The translations under genes were made by a program, and so were the position numbers. From assembly GCA_965119745.1 (NCBI GenBank), contig OZ221973.1, positions 1,240,001 to 1,304,000 of the forward strand: DNA of 64,000 bases, read 5' to 3'. Below, one piece after another: positions 7,865 through 18,200 of this stretch. Origin of the DNA: CAJFUR01 sp904420575. GTDB lineage: Bacteria > Actinomycetota > Coriobacteriia > Coriobacteriales > Eggerthellaceae. Below the pieces are notes generated by a model. It was not told the DNA's origin. It did not search any database and saw only the letters and a program-made list of their open reading frames with translations. Numbering within the stretch: position 1 is the stretch's first letter; each line of letters begins with the position of its first letter.

Positions 7865-9250
7865 ATGTTGATCGCCCGTGAAGACGAGCGCATGGCGCTT
7901 GAGCGCGAGTACGAGCGCGACCAGGCGTCGTTCGTGGTGGTGTATGGCCGTCGCCGAATCGGCAAAACGTCTTTGTTGGTGGACTTCCTGAAGGACAAGT
8001 GTGGCGTCTATTTCCTGGCAACCGAGGAATCGGAAGCCCAGAACCGCGCCACCTTCAAGGGCGTGGTAGCCGATTTCCTTGACGACGACCTGATCAGGCA
8101 CGCGTCCTTCGATCGCTGGGACGACCTGTTTGACCGCCTGACGCAAGACGTCTCGCAGCGCATCGTCATCGTGCTTGACGAATTCCAATACCTGGGGAAG
8201 GCCAACAACGCGTTTCTTTCCGTGCTGCAACGCATATGGGATTCTTTGCTGCGCGAACGCAACGTGATGCTGGTCCTGTGCGGCTCGCTCATCTCGCTCA
8301 TGGTGGAGCAGACGCTGGCCCATGGAAGCCCTCTCTATGGCCGACGCACGGCGCAACTGCATATGAGGCAGCTGCCGTTTTCCTGCTATGGCGAGTTCTT
8401 TCCGGAAGAGTCGTCGGAGCGCAAGCTCGTGGAGCTGTTCAGCGTGACGGGCGGCGTTCCCAAGTACATCGAATTGTTCGACGCCCAGAAAGACATCTAC
8501 GCATCCATTGCGCACAACGTCCTGGACAGGAGCAGCTTTCTTTACGACGAGCCGAACTTCCTGCTGCAGCGCGAAGTGGGCGAGGTGGGAAGCTACTTCT
8601 CCATCATCAAGGCCATCGCGGCGGGGAACAGGAAGCTCGGCAAGATAGCCAGCGTGCTGGAAACGAAGCAGACCAGCTTGACGCGCTACCTGAAAACGCT
8701 TGCCGACCTGGACATTCTGGAGCGCGAGGTTCCCGTCACCGAATCGAACCCCCAGAGAAGCAAAAGCGGACAGTACCGCATCAAAGACAACTTCCTGCTT
8801 TTCTGGTTCCGCTACGTCTTTCCCAATTTGGGACTGATCGAGTCCGGACACGCCGAAGCCGTAAAGGGCAAGATTGAACGCAACTTCATCGACGGGCACG
8901 TTTCGTATGTTTACGAGCGCATTTGCCAGGAAAAGGTATGGGACAAGGCAGCCGATGGCACCTGGCCGTTCGTCCCGACGAAGGTCGGACGGTGGTGGGG
9001 CGCGGGCGACGTGGAGATAGACGCGGTCGCACTTGACGATCAGGGCGGCTCCCTCGCCTTGTGCGAATGCAAGTTCTGGAAGGAGCCGGTCGGTGCGAAC
9101 GTGCTGCGCGATTTGGAAAGCAAGGCCCCGGCCGTTGTCTGGCAGAGGGAAGAACGTTCTCTGTGGTACGTGTTGTTCAGCATTTCGGGCTTCACCGAAG
9201 ACCTGCAGAGGCTGGCCGCGGAAAGGGAAGACGTGCTTTTGATGAGCTGA
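7865..9250 (+). CDS. AAA-type ATPase with DUF234 nuclease-fold C-terminus
   Basis: The 461-residue protein has a Walker A motif GRRRIGKTS at 28-36 and Walker B VIVLDEFQY near 101-109, as in the archaeal-type ATPase_2 family. The middle is a winged-helix region (SVLETKQTSLTRYLKTLADL). The C-terminal DUF234 part has D...CECK (E401-K403), the spacing of a PD-(D/E)XK nuclease core. Members are common in archaea and anaerobes and are often mobile; their role is unclear, with defence or DNA handling suggested. The ATG at 7865 follows GGGAGG at the right distance; a TTG six bases earlier is the alternative. The upstream palindrome may control it. Confidence 0.8.
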   Translation: MLIAREDERMALEREYERDQASFVVVYGRRRIGKTSLLVDFLKDKCGVYFLATEESEAQNRATFKGVVADFLDDDLIRHASFDRWDDLFDRLTQDVSQRIVIVLDEFQYLGKANNAFLSVLQRIWDSLLRERNVMLVLCGSLISLMVEQTLAHGSPLYGRRTAQLHMRQLPFSCYGEFFPEESSERKLVELFSVTGGVPKYIELFDAQKDIYASIAHNVLDRSSFLYDEPNFLLQREVGEVGSYFSIIKAIAAGNRKLGKIASVLETKQTSLTRYLKTLADLDILEREVPVTESNPQRSKSGQYRIKDNFLLFWFRYVFPNLGLIESGHAEAVKGKIERNFIDGHVSYVYERICQEKVWDKAADGTWPFVPTKVGRWWGAGDVEIDAVALDDQGGSLALCECKFWKEPVGANVLRDLESKAPAVVWQREERSLWYVLFSISGFTEDLQRLAAEREDVLLMS

Positions 9251-9360
9251 CCCACGAACGTCGGTGTTCGAGCGCCTGGAGGATTCGAGACCCTAGGCGC
9301 ATCGTTCGCTTGGGATGGCAGGGCGCCGTGCCCCCTTCCGCCTCCGCTGCGGGACGGGCG

Positions 9361-10827
9361 CTAGGAGACCGGCGCCCAAACGCGGACGAGGCAGTACTTC
9401 TGGGCTTCGCCGTCGATGGGCTGGTAGTCGATGTTGGAGTAGGTGACCACGGTGGATCCCATGCCGGTGGAGGCCAGGTATTCGAAGTAGTCCGCGCTGC
9501 CGCTTTTCGTTTCCAGCGCGAAGTACGTGTTCGCCTCCAGGTCGATGCCCACGGTGGTGGACGACTTCACCATGAGGTAGCGCCCGCACCAGGCAGGGGC
9601 CGCGGTGGGCGTGCGCGAATGGCGGAACCAGGAGGCGTCGCTGTAAGCGGGGTTTCCCAAGCCGTCGGCGGCCGCAGAGCTGACCGCCGCCGTGGGGGTG
9701 TACGTGCCCAGGTTCGCAATGCCGTCGCCGTAGTTGTAGATGGCGTCGAACGAGAACATGAACCCCGTGTTGCCGTAACCGGCTTCCAGCGGCTTCATGG
9801 ACGTGGGCAGCACCAGGACGTCCATCACGTCCCCCGTGCGCGCGTCGATGCGCGTGAGCTGGTGGTGGATGGAAGACGTGTCGGTGCGGGGGGTGATGAC
9901 CACCGAATCGGCCAAGGCGTACGGCGGGGTGCTCATGCGCCCATGGGACTCGTAGACCACGCTGGCCTCGTTCGTGCCGAAGGCGGCGCGCTTGAACAGC
10001 GACGCCTCGGCGCGCGCGGGCCCGTCGGCGCGAGGCAACACCTGCCAGAACGCAAAGCCGGACGTCGCGGCAATGGTGGGCGTCTCCCAGTCCGACGTGC
10101 CTTCGTCCAAAAGCTGCGGGTCGCCGACGGTTTCCCCGTCGAAGCTGGCGGAATAGACGCGCCACACGTTGTCCAGGATGTCGGCCTCGGTCCACACGAG
10201 GCCGGTCGAGCAGGCGCGCACGTCGTAGATCTCGAACCCTTCGTCCTGCCCGACGGCCTGGGGCACCACGACGGAATGCGATCCCGATCCCAGAAAGAGC
10301 AGCCCCACCTGCGTGAGCGGCTTGGACTGCTCCGTCGGCAGCAGGCAGGCGGCCACGTTGTCGTCGTTCGCCCACACGAGCGTGCCATAGGGGAGCTCGA
10401 AGCTGCTGACGAGCCCCAGGGCGGAAGAGGCGTCCACCTCCGTGAGTGCGTCGGATGGGGTGACGGCGTCTTCAGGCACCTTCAGCACCGCGAGCTCGCC
10501 GCTGTCGTCCTGTTTCATCGCGCTGGTGACGGCCACAGCGCCGCCCCCCACGGCGGCCAGGGCGCCCACGCCGATGGCGCCGTACAGGAAGTGGCGGCGC
10601 GTCAGGAGGATCTCGCCGCCGTTAGGCTTGGGGATGCGCACGCCGGAAGGGGCGCTCCCGCGCAAGGAGGGCGCCGGGGCGCTCTCGCGCCGGCCCGCGC
10701 TGCGCCGTGCGGGCGCGACGTGGCGGCTCGACGGGGCGGGGCGCTGCGAGGAGGGCGTGCCCCGCCGGTTGGCGCGCCGCTGGGCCGTGGCGCTGGGCCG
10801 GGCATGTGTGGGTCGTTTTGCTACCAT
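9361..10827 (-). CDS. Secreted or membrane-anchored protein of unknown function
   Basis: A 488-residue protein. Residues 1-75 are basic and rich in Arg, Ala, Pro and Ser. Next come TRRHFLYGAIGVGALAAVGG, which looks like a Tat or N-terminal anchor signal set deep in the chain, and about 370 residues rich in short beta strands with repeated Trp/aromatic blocks (YGTLVWAND, TGLVWTEAD, SGFAFWQV), resembling a beta-propeller. I do not recognise a named family with certainty. No Shine-Dalgarno precedes the ATG at 10827; a TTGACC-N17-AATAAA pair ends four bases before it, so the message may be leaderless. It is divergent from the response regulator. Confidence 0.7.
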   Translation of the reverse strand: MVAKRPTHARPSATAQRRANRRGTPSSQRPAPSSRHVAPARRSAGRRESAPAPSLRGSAPSGVRIPKPNGGEILLTRRHFLYGAIGVGALAAVGGGAVAVTSAMKQDDSGELAVLKVPEDAVTPSDALTEVDASSALGLVSSFELPYGTLVWANDDNVAACLLPTEQSKPLTQVGLLFLGSGSHSVVVPQAVGQDEGFEIYDVRACSTGLVWTEADILDNVWRVYSASFDGETVGDPQLLDEGTSDWETPTIAATSGFAFWQVLPRADGPARAEASLFKRAAFGTNEASVVYESHGRMSTPPYALADSVVITPRTDTSSIHHQLTRIDARTGDVMDVLVLPTSMKPLEAGYGNTGFMFSFDAIYNYGDGIANLGTYTPTAAVSSAAADGLGNPAYSDASWFRHSRTPTAAPAWCGRYLMVKSSTTVGIDLEANTYFALETKSGSADYFEYLASTGMGSTVVTYSNIDYQPIDGEAQKYCLVRVWAPVS

Positions 10828-10831
10828 GATG

Positions 10832-10920
10832 TTTATTGTGTCATTTCCTGCACAGGTCAAAGCCGGGTTGTGGGCAATTGTTACAATAACTGCAAACACG
10901 GCTCCTGCACACGGTATAAT
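10832..10920. promoter_or_regulatory. Divergent promoter region, secreted protein / response regulator
   Basis: On the minus strand TTGACC and AATAAA, 17 bp apart, lie directly before the ATG of the secreted-protein gene. On the plus strand TATAAT at 10915-10920 is a good -10 for the response regulator, with no clear -35. Between them ATTGTTACAAT (10877-10887) is a perfect small dyad that could be a shared operator. Confidence 0.5.
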
Positions 10921-10982
10921 GGTCGCGCCTTGCGCCGACCGACGCGGTTCGCGGGAAAGTCTACGAGCTTGAGGAGATTTCC

Positions 10983-11693
10983 ATGAGCAACGAAACACGA
11001 CGCATCTTGCTGGTCGAAGACGAGAAGGCCATCCGCGATGCGGTGACCGCCTACCTCGAACGCGAAAACTACTGGGTGACTGCCGTGGGCGACGGCCAAG
11101 AGGCGCTCGAAGAGTTCTCCAAGCATCATTTCGACCTGGTCATCCTCGACCTCATGCTGCCGCGGGTCCCGGGCGAGCGCGTGTGCCGTGCCATCCGCGA
11201 CAACTCCGACGTGCCCATCATCATGCTCACCGCGAAGGGCGAGGTGGAAGACCGCATCATCGGCCTGGAACTGGGCGCGGACGACTATCTGGTGAAGCCG
11301 TTCAGCCCCCGCGAGCTGGTGGCGCGCGCCCGCGCGCTTCTGCGCCGCGTGCATGCCGACAGCGAGCCGCAGCGCGAGGTGCTGGAGTTCGGCGAGCTGA
11401 CCATCGACGTGTCGGGTCACAAGGTGCTCGTCTCCGGCGAGGAAATCGACCTCACGGCCAGCGAGTTCAAGCTGCTCACCACGCTGTCGCGCTATCCGGG
11501 CCGCGTGTACTCGCGCATGGAGCTGGTGGAGAAGGTGCTCGGCTACGACTTCGAGGGCTACGAGCGCACCATCGACAGCCACGTGAAGAACCTGCGCGCG
11601 AAGATCGGCGACAATCCCCGTAGCCCCAAGTGGCTGCATACGGTGCACGGCGTCGGATACCGTTTCGAAGATCCGACCAAAGCCGCGCAGTAG
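10983..11693 (+). CDS. OmpR-family response regulator
   Basis: The 236-residue protein has a receiver domain with VEDE near residue 11, the phosphorylated aspartate in LVILDLMLP, and the conserved Lys in DDYLVKPFSP, followed by an OmpR/PhoB winged helix (LTASEFKLLTTLSRYPGRVYSR, then HVKNLRAKIGD and the closing HTVHGVGYRF). It is a transcription factor activated by the histidine kinase encoded 69 bp downstream. GAGGAG precedes the ATG. Length and sequence resemble the MtrA/PhoP type of actinobacteria, often linked to cell envelope control, but the targets cannot be told. Confidence 0.93.
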   Translation: MSNETRRILLVEDEKAIRDAVTAYLERENYWVTAVGDGQEALEEFSKHHFDLVILDLMLPRVPGERVCRAIRDNSDVPIIMLTAKGEVEDRIIGLELGADDYLVKPFSPRELVARARALLRRVHADSEPQREVLEFGELTIDVSGHKVLVSGEEIDLTASEFKLLTTLSRYPGRVYSRMELVEKVLGYDFEGYERTIDSHVKNLRAKIGDNPRSPKWLHTVHGVGYRFEDPTKAAQ

Positions 11694-11762
11694 TCGCGCG
11701 CCGTGCGCACACGCGTCGAATACCAAAACGCATCCGATTTCACGAACGAAGAGGGTTCTTCC

Positions 11763-13385
11763 GTGAGTTCTGAAGCGACCAGCGTCCCCACGCGGGAAAA
11801 GCGCCGGCTCCGGTTAGGCTGGAACAACCTGTCCTATACCTCGCGCGTCACGCTGGCGTTCGCCGCCATCGCCGCCATGACGGCGCTCGTGGCCATCGGC
11901 GTGGTGTCTTTCGTGTGGGAGCAGCATTTCCAGACGTACACGACGGAGAACATGGAGACGCTGGCGAAGCGCACGGCTGACAGGATCTCGGCCAACTGCG
12001 AGATCGAGGCCCAGGCGCTGCTGCCTTCCCCCGTGGAAGGCGAGGACGGTGTGGAGCAGCCCACCGTCGAGCTGACGCAGGCGCAGGTCAACGACATACT
12101 GCGTACGGCTTCGCAGGGTCCGGCGAATTCCGCGCTCGCTGCCACGCCAGGCATCGGCATCCAGGTGGTCAACAACGAAAGCAACGCGCAGGCGCTGTTC
12201 GACTCGTCATGGGCCATCGACGATGCGGAAGGCGGCTCCACGGGCAAGTCGCTGGCTCCGCTCAACACCGCATTCGCCAGCGACAGCATACAGCTGGGCA
12301 ACCAGGTCATCGGGTCGGTGCGCATCTGGGTGCTGGGATCCGACACGCTCATGCGCCAGCCCGACCAGGAGTTCCGCAACAATTCGTACCAGGCCATGAT
12401 GTTCGCCACCGTGGCGGCCATCGTCCTGGCCTCTTGCATCGGCTTCCTGTTCGCACGTAACCTGGTGGCGCCCATCAACCGCATGACCAAGACGGCGCGC
12501 GCCATAAAAGAAGGCGACCTGTCCGCACGCACGGGGCTGCAGGGCGAAGACGAGATCGCGCGTTTGGGCGAGACGTTCGACGAGATGGCGGAATCGGTAG
12601 AGAAGGACCGCGAGCTGGAACGGCGCCTGACCACCGACGTGGCGCATGAGCTGCGGACGCCGCTCATGGCCATCCAGTCGACGGTGGAGGCCATGGTGGA
12701 CGGCGTGTTCGAAGCCGACGAGGAGCGTCTGGAGACGGTGAACTCCGAAGTGCAGCGCCTGAGCCGCCTGGTGGACGCCCTGCTCAAGCTTTCGCGGCTG
12801 GAAAACCGCGCGAACCCCATGAAGGAAGAAGTCGTCGACGTAGGCGAGCTCATCACGGGCATCGTGGCCACGCACGAGGCCTTCGTGGCCGATTCGGGCC
12901 TGACTCTGGAGTACATCGCCGAGAAGAACGTGCGGGTGCTCGGCGACGCCGACATGATCCGGCAGGCCACCGCGAACCTCATCTCGAACGCGGTGCGCTA
13001 TACTCCCGAAGGCGGCCATATCACGGTGCGCGTGAAGAAAGGCGACCTCATGGCTTCCATCGCCGTGCAGGACACCGGCATCGGGCTGTCGCCCGAGGAA
13101 GCAAAGATGGTGTTCTCGCGGTTCTGGCGGGCCGATGCCGGCCGCGACCGCGAAAGCGGCGGCCTGGGCATCGGGCTGGCCGTGGTGAAGGAGATCGTCG
13201 ACCGCCACGGCGGCTGGGTGCAGGTGGAAGGCAGGAAGAACCAGGGAGCGTGCTTCACCATCCACATCCCGCTGTACGACGAGGCGAAGGCGCGCAGCAA
13301 GGACCGTTCGCAGAAGCAGCAGAAGCAACAGAAGCAGTCGAGCGGGCGCAGCGGCAAGATCATGTCGCGCGACCGCAAGAAGTGA
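11763..13385 (+). CDS. Membrane sensor histidine kinase
   Basis: A 540-residue kinase with a first membrane segment (VTLAFAAIAAMTALVAIGV), an extracellular sensor of about 150 residues, and a second membrane segment near residue 220. HAMP follows (APINRMTKTARAIKEGDLSA). The HisKA box VAHELRTPLMAIQS carries the phosphorylated His, and the ATPase domain has N (ANLISNAVRYTPEGG), G1 (DTGIGLS) and G2 (GGLGIGLAV) boxes. The last 30 residues are Lys/Gln-rich. GTG at 11763 has a GAGG upstream; an in-frame GTG at 11703 is possible. It pairs with the response regulator just before it. Confidence 0.92.
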   Translation: MSSEATSVPTREKRRLRLGWNNLSYTSRVTLAFAAIAAMTALVAIGVVSFVWEQHFQTYTTENMETLAKRTADRISANCEIEAQALLPSPVEGEDGVEQPTVELTQAQVNDILRTASQGPANSALAATPGIGIQVVNNESNAQALFDSSWAIDDAEGGSTGKSLAPLNTAFASDSIQLGNQVIGSVRIWVLGSDTLMRQPDQEFRNNSYQAMMFATVAAIVLASCIGFLFARNLVAPINRMTKTARAIKEGDLSARTGLQGEDEIARLGETFDEMAESVEKDRELERRLTTDVAHELRTPLMAIQSTVEAMVDGVFEADEERLETVNSEVQRLSRLVDALLKLSRLENRANPMKEEVVDVGELITGIVATHEAFVADSGLTLEYIAEKNVRVLGDADMIRQATANLISNAVRYTPEGGHITVRVKKGDLMASIAVQDTGIGLSPEEAKMVFSRFWRADAGRDRESGGLGIGLAVVKEIVDRHGGWVQVEGRKNQGACFTIHIPLYDEAKARSKDRSQKQQKQQKQSSGRSGKIMSRDRKK

Positions 13386-13472
13386 CGCCAGAGGAGAAGC
13401 GCGCGAGGCGCCGGCCGTAGGCAGGCGCGGCGTTCGACGTGTTGGGGAACCAGGGAAAGGACCTAGAGAGAC

Positions 13473-14342
13473 ATGACCGGAATCGACATCAAGCCCGATG
13501 CGCAAGGAAAAGTGCGCGACCTGTACGACCTGGGGGACCGCCTTCTGCTGGTGGCCACCGACCGCATTTCGGCCTTCGACTACATCCTGGAAGACGAGAT
13601 ACCTTGCAAGGGGCAGGTGCTCACGCAGCTTTCGTGTTTCTGGTTCGAGCTTCTGGACGGCGTGGTGGAAAACCACTTGATCTCGGCCGACGTGGCCGAC
13701 CTTCCCGGGCAGTTCAAGCCCTACGCCGACTACCTGCGCGGGCGTTTCATGCTGGTCAAGAAGGCCGACATGTTCCCGCTCGAATGCATCGTCCGCGGGT
13801 ATCTGGCCGGCAGCGGCCTGGCGGAATACCAGAAGCAGGGCACGGTGTGCGGCATCGAGCTGCCGTCCGGCCTGATGAATTCGTCCAAGCTTCCCGAGCC
13901 CATCTACACGCCCTCGACCAAGGCCGAGATCGGCGACCACGACGAGAACATCAGCTTCGAACGCTCGGTGGAGCTCATTGGCGAAGAGGACGCCTCGCGC
14001 CTGCGCGACCTGGCCATCGCCGTGTACGCGAAGGCGCGCGACCATGCCGCCGCGCAGGGCATCATCATCGCCGACACCAAGTTCGAATTCGGACGGGTGG
14101 ACGGCAAGATCATCCTGGCCGACGAGGTGCTCACGCCCGACTCGTCGCGCTTCTGGCCGGGCGACCAGTACGCGGAAGGCAAGGACCAGCCCAGCTTCGA
14201 CAAGCAGTTCGTGCGCGACTGGCTGAACGCCAACTGGGATCGCCAGGGCAATCCGCCGCGCCTGCCGCAGGAGGTCATCGAGAAGACGAGCGAGAAGTAC
14301 ATCCAGGCATACGAGACGATCACCGGCAGGAAGTTCCGCTGA
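13473..14342 (+). CDS. purC: SAICAR synthetase
   Basis: The 289-residue enzyme joins aspartate to CAIR in purine synthesis, using ATP. Family features are GKVRDLYDLGDRLLLVATDRIS (residues 10-31, cut here for clarity as two motifs VRDLYDLG and ATDRIS), ECIVRGYLAGSG in the middle and DTKFEFG near residue 200, which are the two PROSITE-type signatures of SAICAR synthetase. Length matches the long bacterial type that ends with KIIL...SRFWPGDQY. It follows the kinase gene by 87 bp and precedes a membrane protein and purL. Confidence 0.95.
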   Translation: MTGIDIKPDAQGKVRDLYDLGDRLLLVATDRISAFDYILEDEIPCKGQVLTQLSCFWFELLDGVVENHLISADVADLPGQFKPYADYLRGRFMLVKKADMFPLECIVRGYLAGSGLAEYQKQGTVCGIELPSGLMNSSKLPEPIYTPSTKAEIGDHDENISFERSVELIGEEDASRLRDLAIAVYAKARDHAAAQGIIIADTKFEFGRVDGKIILADEVLTPDSSRFWPGDQYAEGKDQPSFDKQFVRDWLNANWDRQGNPPRLPQEVIEKTSEKYIQAYETITGRKFR

Positions 14343-14397
14343 AGCGCTGCCGACGCGAATGCATGAAAGTTGTCACGAAACAGAAGGAACCGATTCC

Positions 14398-15117
14398 ATG
14401 TCCCAACGAAACCCGATGAACGACCGGTACACCACCGACGAGCACCAAGGCAAGACACGCAAGAGCGCCGCGGCCATGAAGCCGAAGACCAAGGCCGCGG
14501 CCTCGGTGCGCGTGCAGCCGACGGTCAAGACCAAGCAACAGAAGAAGGCCGAGCAGAAGGCGCAGCGCGTGAAGCAGTCCGAACTCGACCGCAAATACTA
14601 CAACCCGCCCACCGCCGAATACAAACGACTGCGCAAGATGTGGTGGGGCTGCCTGATCGGCGCCATCGTGTGCGTGGCCCTTTCGTGGGTGGCGCGCTCC
14701 TGGCAGCCCGAATGGATCAGCTACGTGGCGCTAGGCCTGTCCTACGTGCTCATCATCGCGGCGTTCTACATCGACTTCTCCAAGATACGCAAGGTGCGCC
14801 GCGCCTATCAGGACGAGATGATGGCCAAGAAGTCCAAGGAGATGCGTGCGGCGGAGAAGCAGCAGAAGGCGGCGCAGCGGCAGGCGGCGGCCCAGAAGGA
14901 AGAGGCTCCCGCCGAGGAGCAGCCGAAGAAGCGGGGGCTGTTCGGCAGCGGTTTCCGCCTGCCGGGCGGAAAGCCCAAGGACGATGCGGCGACAGACGCC
15001 GCGCCCGAAGCGGCGCCGGCGGGCGAGAGCAACACCGCATTCGAACGCGGGAAGGCGAACGCGAAGGCGGCGGCCGACGCGGCCGCCAAGGCATCGGGCG
15101 CGCAAGGCAAGAAGTAG
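14398..15117 (+). CDS. Membrane protein with basic and low-complexity tails
   Basis: A 239-residue protein with about 80 basic N-terminal residues, two adjacent transmembrane segments (roughly residues 82-102 and 108-126), then an Ala/Lys/Gln/Glu-rich tail with coiled-coil character (EKQQKAAQRQAAAQKEE). The tail ends in an Ala/Lys-rich stretch. I do not recognise the family; it resembles actinobacterial DUF-type proteins with a double-helix hairpin. The ATG at 14398 follows AGAAGG. It lies between purC and purL on the same strand, but nothing in it suggests a purine role. Confidence 0.7.
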   Translation: MSQRNPMNDRYTTDEHQGKTRKSAAAMKPKTKAAASVRVQPTVKTKQQKKAEQKAQRVKQSELDRKYYNPPTAEYKRLRKMWWGCLIGAIVCVALSWVARSWQPEWISYVALGLSYVLIIAAFYIDFSKIRKVRRAYQDEMMAKKSKEMRAAEKQQKAAQRQAAAQKEEAPAEEQPKKRGLFGSGFRLPGGKPKDDAATDAAPEAAPAGESNTAFERGKANAKAAADAAAKASGAQGKK

Positions 15118-15261
15118 GGCGCTGCGGAAAGCAGTGTGCGGGGCGGAGGCGTGCAGGGGGCTTCCGCCGTGGCGTTTTGGCAAGGGGTCGCAGGTCGTGG
15201 CGGTTGGCTTGCAGGCGGTAGCGGGTTGGCCGCCTTTTGTGCGACGAGGAAGGTTGAGCTC

Positions 15262-18200
15262 ATGGTTTCCCGTGTCTATGTGGAGAAGAAGCCCGGCTTC
15301 GACGGCGAGGCGCAGGCGCTCGCGCACGAGCTGCGCGACATCCTGGGGATCGAGCGGCTTCGCGGCCTGCGGCTGGTGAACCGCTACGACGCGGAGGGCA
15401 TTTCAGACGAGCTGTTCGAGCAATGCGTGCCCACGGTGTTCAGCGAGCCCCAGTCCGATGTGGCGACGTTCGAGATGCCGGACGCGCGCGGAGCCGCGAT
15501 GTTCGCGGTGGAGTACCTGCCCGGGCAGTTCGACCAGCGCGCCGACTCTGCCAGCGAGTGCATCCAGCTGATCAGCCAAGGCGAGCGGCCCGAGGTGCGC
15601 AGCGCGACGGTGTACCTGCTGGAAGGCGACCTCTCGGACGAAGACGTCGCAGCCATCAAGCACTACGTCATCAATCCTATCGAGGCGCGCGAGGCGTCCC
15701 TCGAGGCGCGTGCCACGCTCAGGACGGACTATGCCGAGCCTGCGATGGTAGAGACCGTCGATGGCTTTCTGGAACTGGACGAAGCGGGCCTTGCGGCGTT
15801 CGTGTCCGACCGAGGCCTGGCCATGGACCTGGCTGACCTTGCGTTCTGCCAGCAGTATTTCGCCGAGGAGGGGCGTTGCCCCACCATCACCGAGATCAAG
15901 ATGATCGACACGTATTGGTCCGACCACTGCCGCCACACCACGTTCGGCACCGTGTTGGACGACGTGCAGATAGAGGACGAGGCCGTGCGCGCCGCCTTCG
16001 AGCGCTATCTGGCGATGCGCCACGATCTGGGCCGCGACGAGAAGCCCGTGTGCCTCATGGACATGGGCACCATTGGGGCGCGCTGGCTGAAGGCGCAGGG
16101 CATCCTGACCGGTCTGGACGAGTCCGAGGAGATCAACGCCTGCACCGTGAAGGTGAAGGTGGACGTGGACGGGGAAGATCAGGACTGGCTGTACCTGTTC
16201 AAGAACGAGACGCACAACCATCCCACCGAGATAGAGCCCTTCGGCGGTGCGGCCACCTGCGTGGGCGGCGCCATCCGCGACCCCTTGAGCGGGCGCAGCT
16301 ACGTGTATCAGGCCATGCGCCTCACCGGCGCGGCCGACCCGCTGGTGCCCGTGTCCGAGACGCTGCCCGGCAAGTTGCCGCAACGCAAGCTGGTGACCAC
16401 GGCGGCCGCAGGCTATTCGTCCTATGGCAACCAGATAGGCTTGGCGACGGGCCAGGTGAACGAGCTGTACCACCCCGGCTATGCGGCCAAGCGCATGGAG
16501 ATCGGCGCCGTGGTCGGCGCCACGCCGGCCGACCACGTGCGTCGCGAGACGCCTGCGCCGGGCGACGTGATCGTGCTTCTGGGCGGGCGCACCGGCCGCG
16601 ACGGCATCGGCGGCGCGACGGGTTCCTCGAAGGCGCACGGGCTGGAGTCGCTCGAGACGTGCGGGGCCGAGGTGCAGAAGGGCAACGCGCCGGTCGAGCG
16701 CAAGATCCAGCGCCTGTTCCGCCGCGGCGACGCATGCCGGCTCATCAAGCGCTGCAACGACTTCGGCGCCGGCGGCGTGTCGGTGGCCGTGGGCGAGCTG
16801 GCGGACGGCCTGTTCATCGACCTGAACAAGGTTCCGAAGAAGTACGAGGGCCTGGACGGCACCGAGCTGGCCATCGCGGAAAGCCAGGAGCGCATGGCCG
16901 TGGCGCTGGCGCCCGAGGACGTGGACGCGTTCCTGCGTTACGCGCACGAAGAGAACCTGGAGGCCACGCCCATCGCCGAGGTCACCGAAGAGGCGCGCGT
17001 GCGCATGGTGTGGAACGGCGCCACCATCGTCGACGTGAGCCGCGCGTTTCTGGCCAGCAACGGCGCGCCGAAGCATCAGGCCGTGCGCGTGCTGCCGGGC
17101 GGTTCTTACGAGCGCACGTGGGCTGGCGACACCTTGGCCGAGCGCATGGAGGCGCTGGTCACCGATCTGAACGTGTGCTCGAACAAGGGCCTGTCCGAGC
17201 GCTTCGACTCCACCATCGGCGCGGCCACGGCGCTCATGCCCTTCGGTGGCGCGCGGCAGCTGACGCCTGCGCTTGCCATGGTGGCGAAGCTGCCCGTGTT
17301 CGGCGAGACCACCACGTGCAGCGGCATGGCCTGGGGCTTCAACCCCTACCTCACCGAGGCGGACCCGTTCGTGGGGTCGTACGTCGCCGTGGTGGAAAGC
17401 GTGGCGAAGCTGGTGACTGCAGGCTTTGCACGCGAGGACATGTACCTTACGTTCCAGGAGTATTTCGAGAAGCTGCGCGACGAGCCCGAACGTTGGGGCA
17501 AGCCGGCCGCGGCCGTGCTCGGCGCTTTGATGGCGCAGGTCGACTTGGGCGTGGGAGCCATCGGCGGCAAGGACTCCATGTCCGGCAGCTTCGAGCAGTT
17601 GGACGTGCCGCCGACGTTGGTGTCATTCGCCACGGCCGTGGGTCCGGTCGACCGCGTGACCTCGCCCGAGTTCAAGCAGGCAGGCAGCCGCATCGTGCGC
17701 ATTGCGCCCGCCGCGTACGACGGCGTGGTGCCCGAGGCCGCAGGGCTGCTGGAGGCCATCGCCCTGGTGGAGCACCTGATCGACGACGGGACCGCGCTTG
17801 CGGTGTCCACGCCGGGCTATGGCGGCGCGGCCGAGGCGCTGTTCAAGATGTGTCTGGGCAACGGCATCGGCGTGAAGCTGGACGACGGCGTAAGCGCCGA
17901 CGAGCTGTTCGCACCCGCGTATGGGAGCTTCTTGGTAGAGCTGGCCGCGCGCGCCGAGCTGCCTGCGGCATCCGACGCCGTGGGCGTTGACGTGCTGGGC
18001 GAGACCACCGAGGCGTACGCGTTCGTCGCCTGCGGCGAGACGCTGGACATGGCGGAACTCCAGGAAGCGTGGGAAGCCAAGCTGGAGCCGGTATTCCCTT
18101 ATAGGAGTTCCGCCAATCTACGATTGGCGGAACCGGCCGGCGCTGCGGCTTTCCGTGACGCCCAATCTCGCGGCGATGCCGAAGGCACGTGCCCCGAAGT

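Noticed and set aside
9061..10986. Long plus-strand open frame of 641 codons opposite the secreted-protein gene
   Set aside because: It is the GC-rich antisense shadow of the minus-strand gene; its peptide is Arg/Gly/His-rich without any family motif, while the minus strand has a signal-like segment and normal composition.
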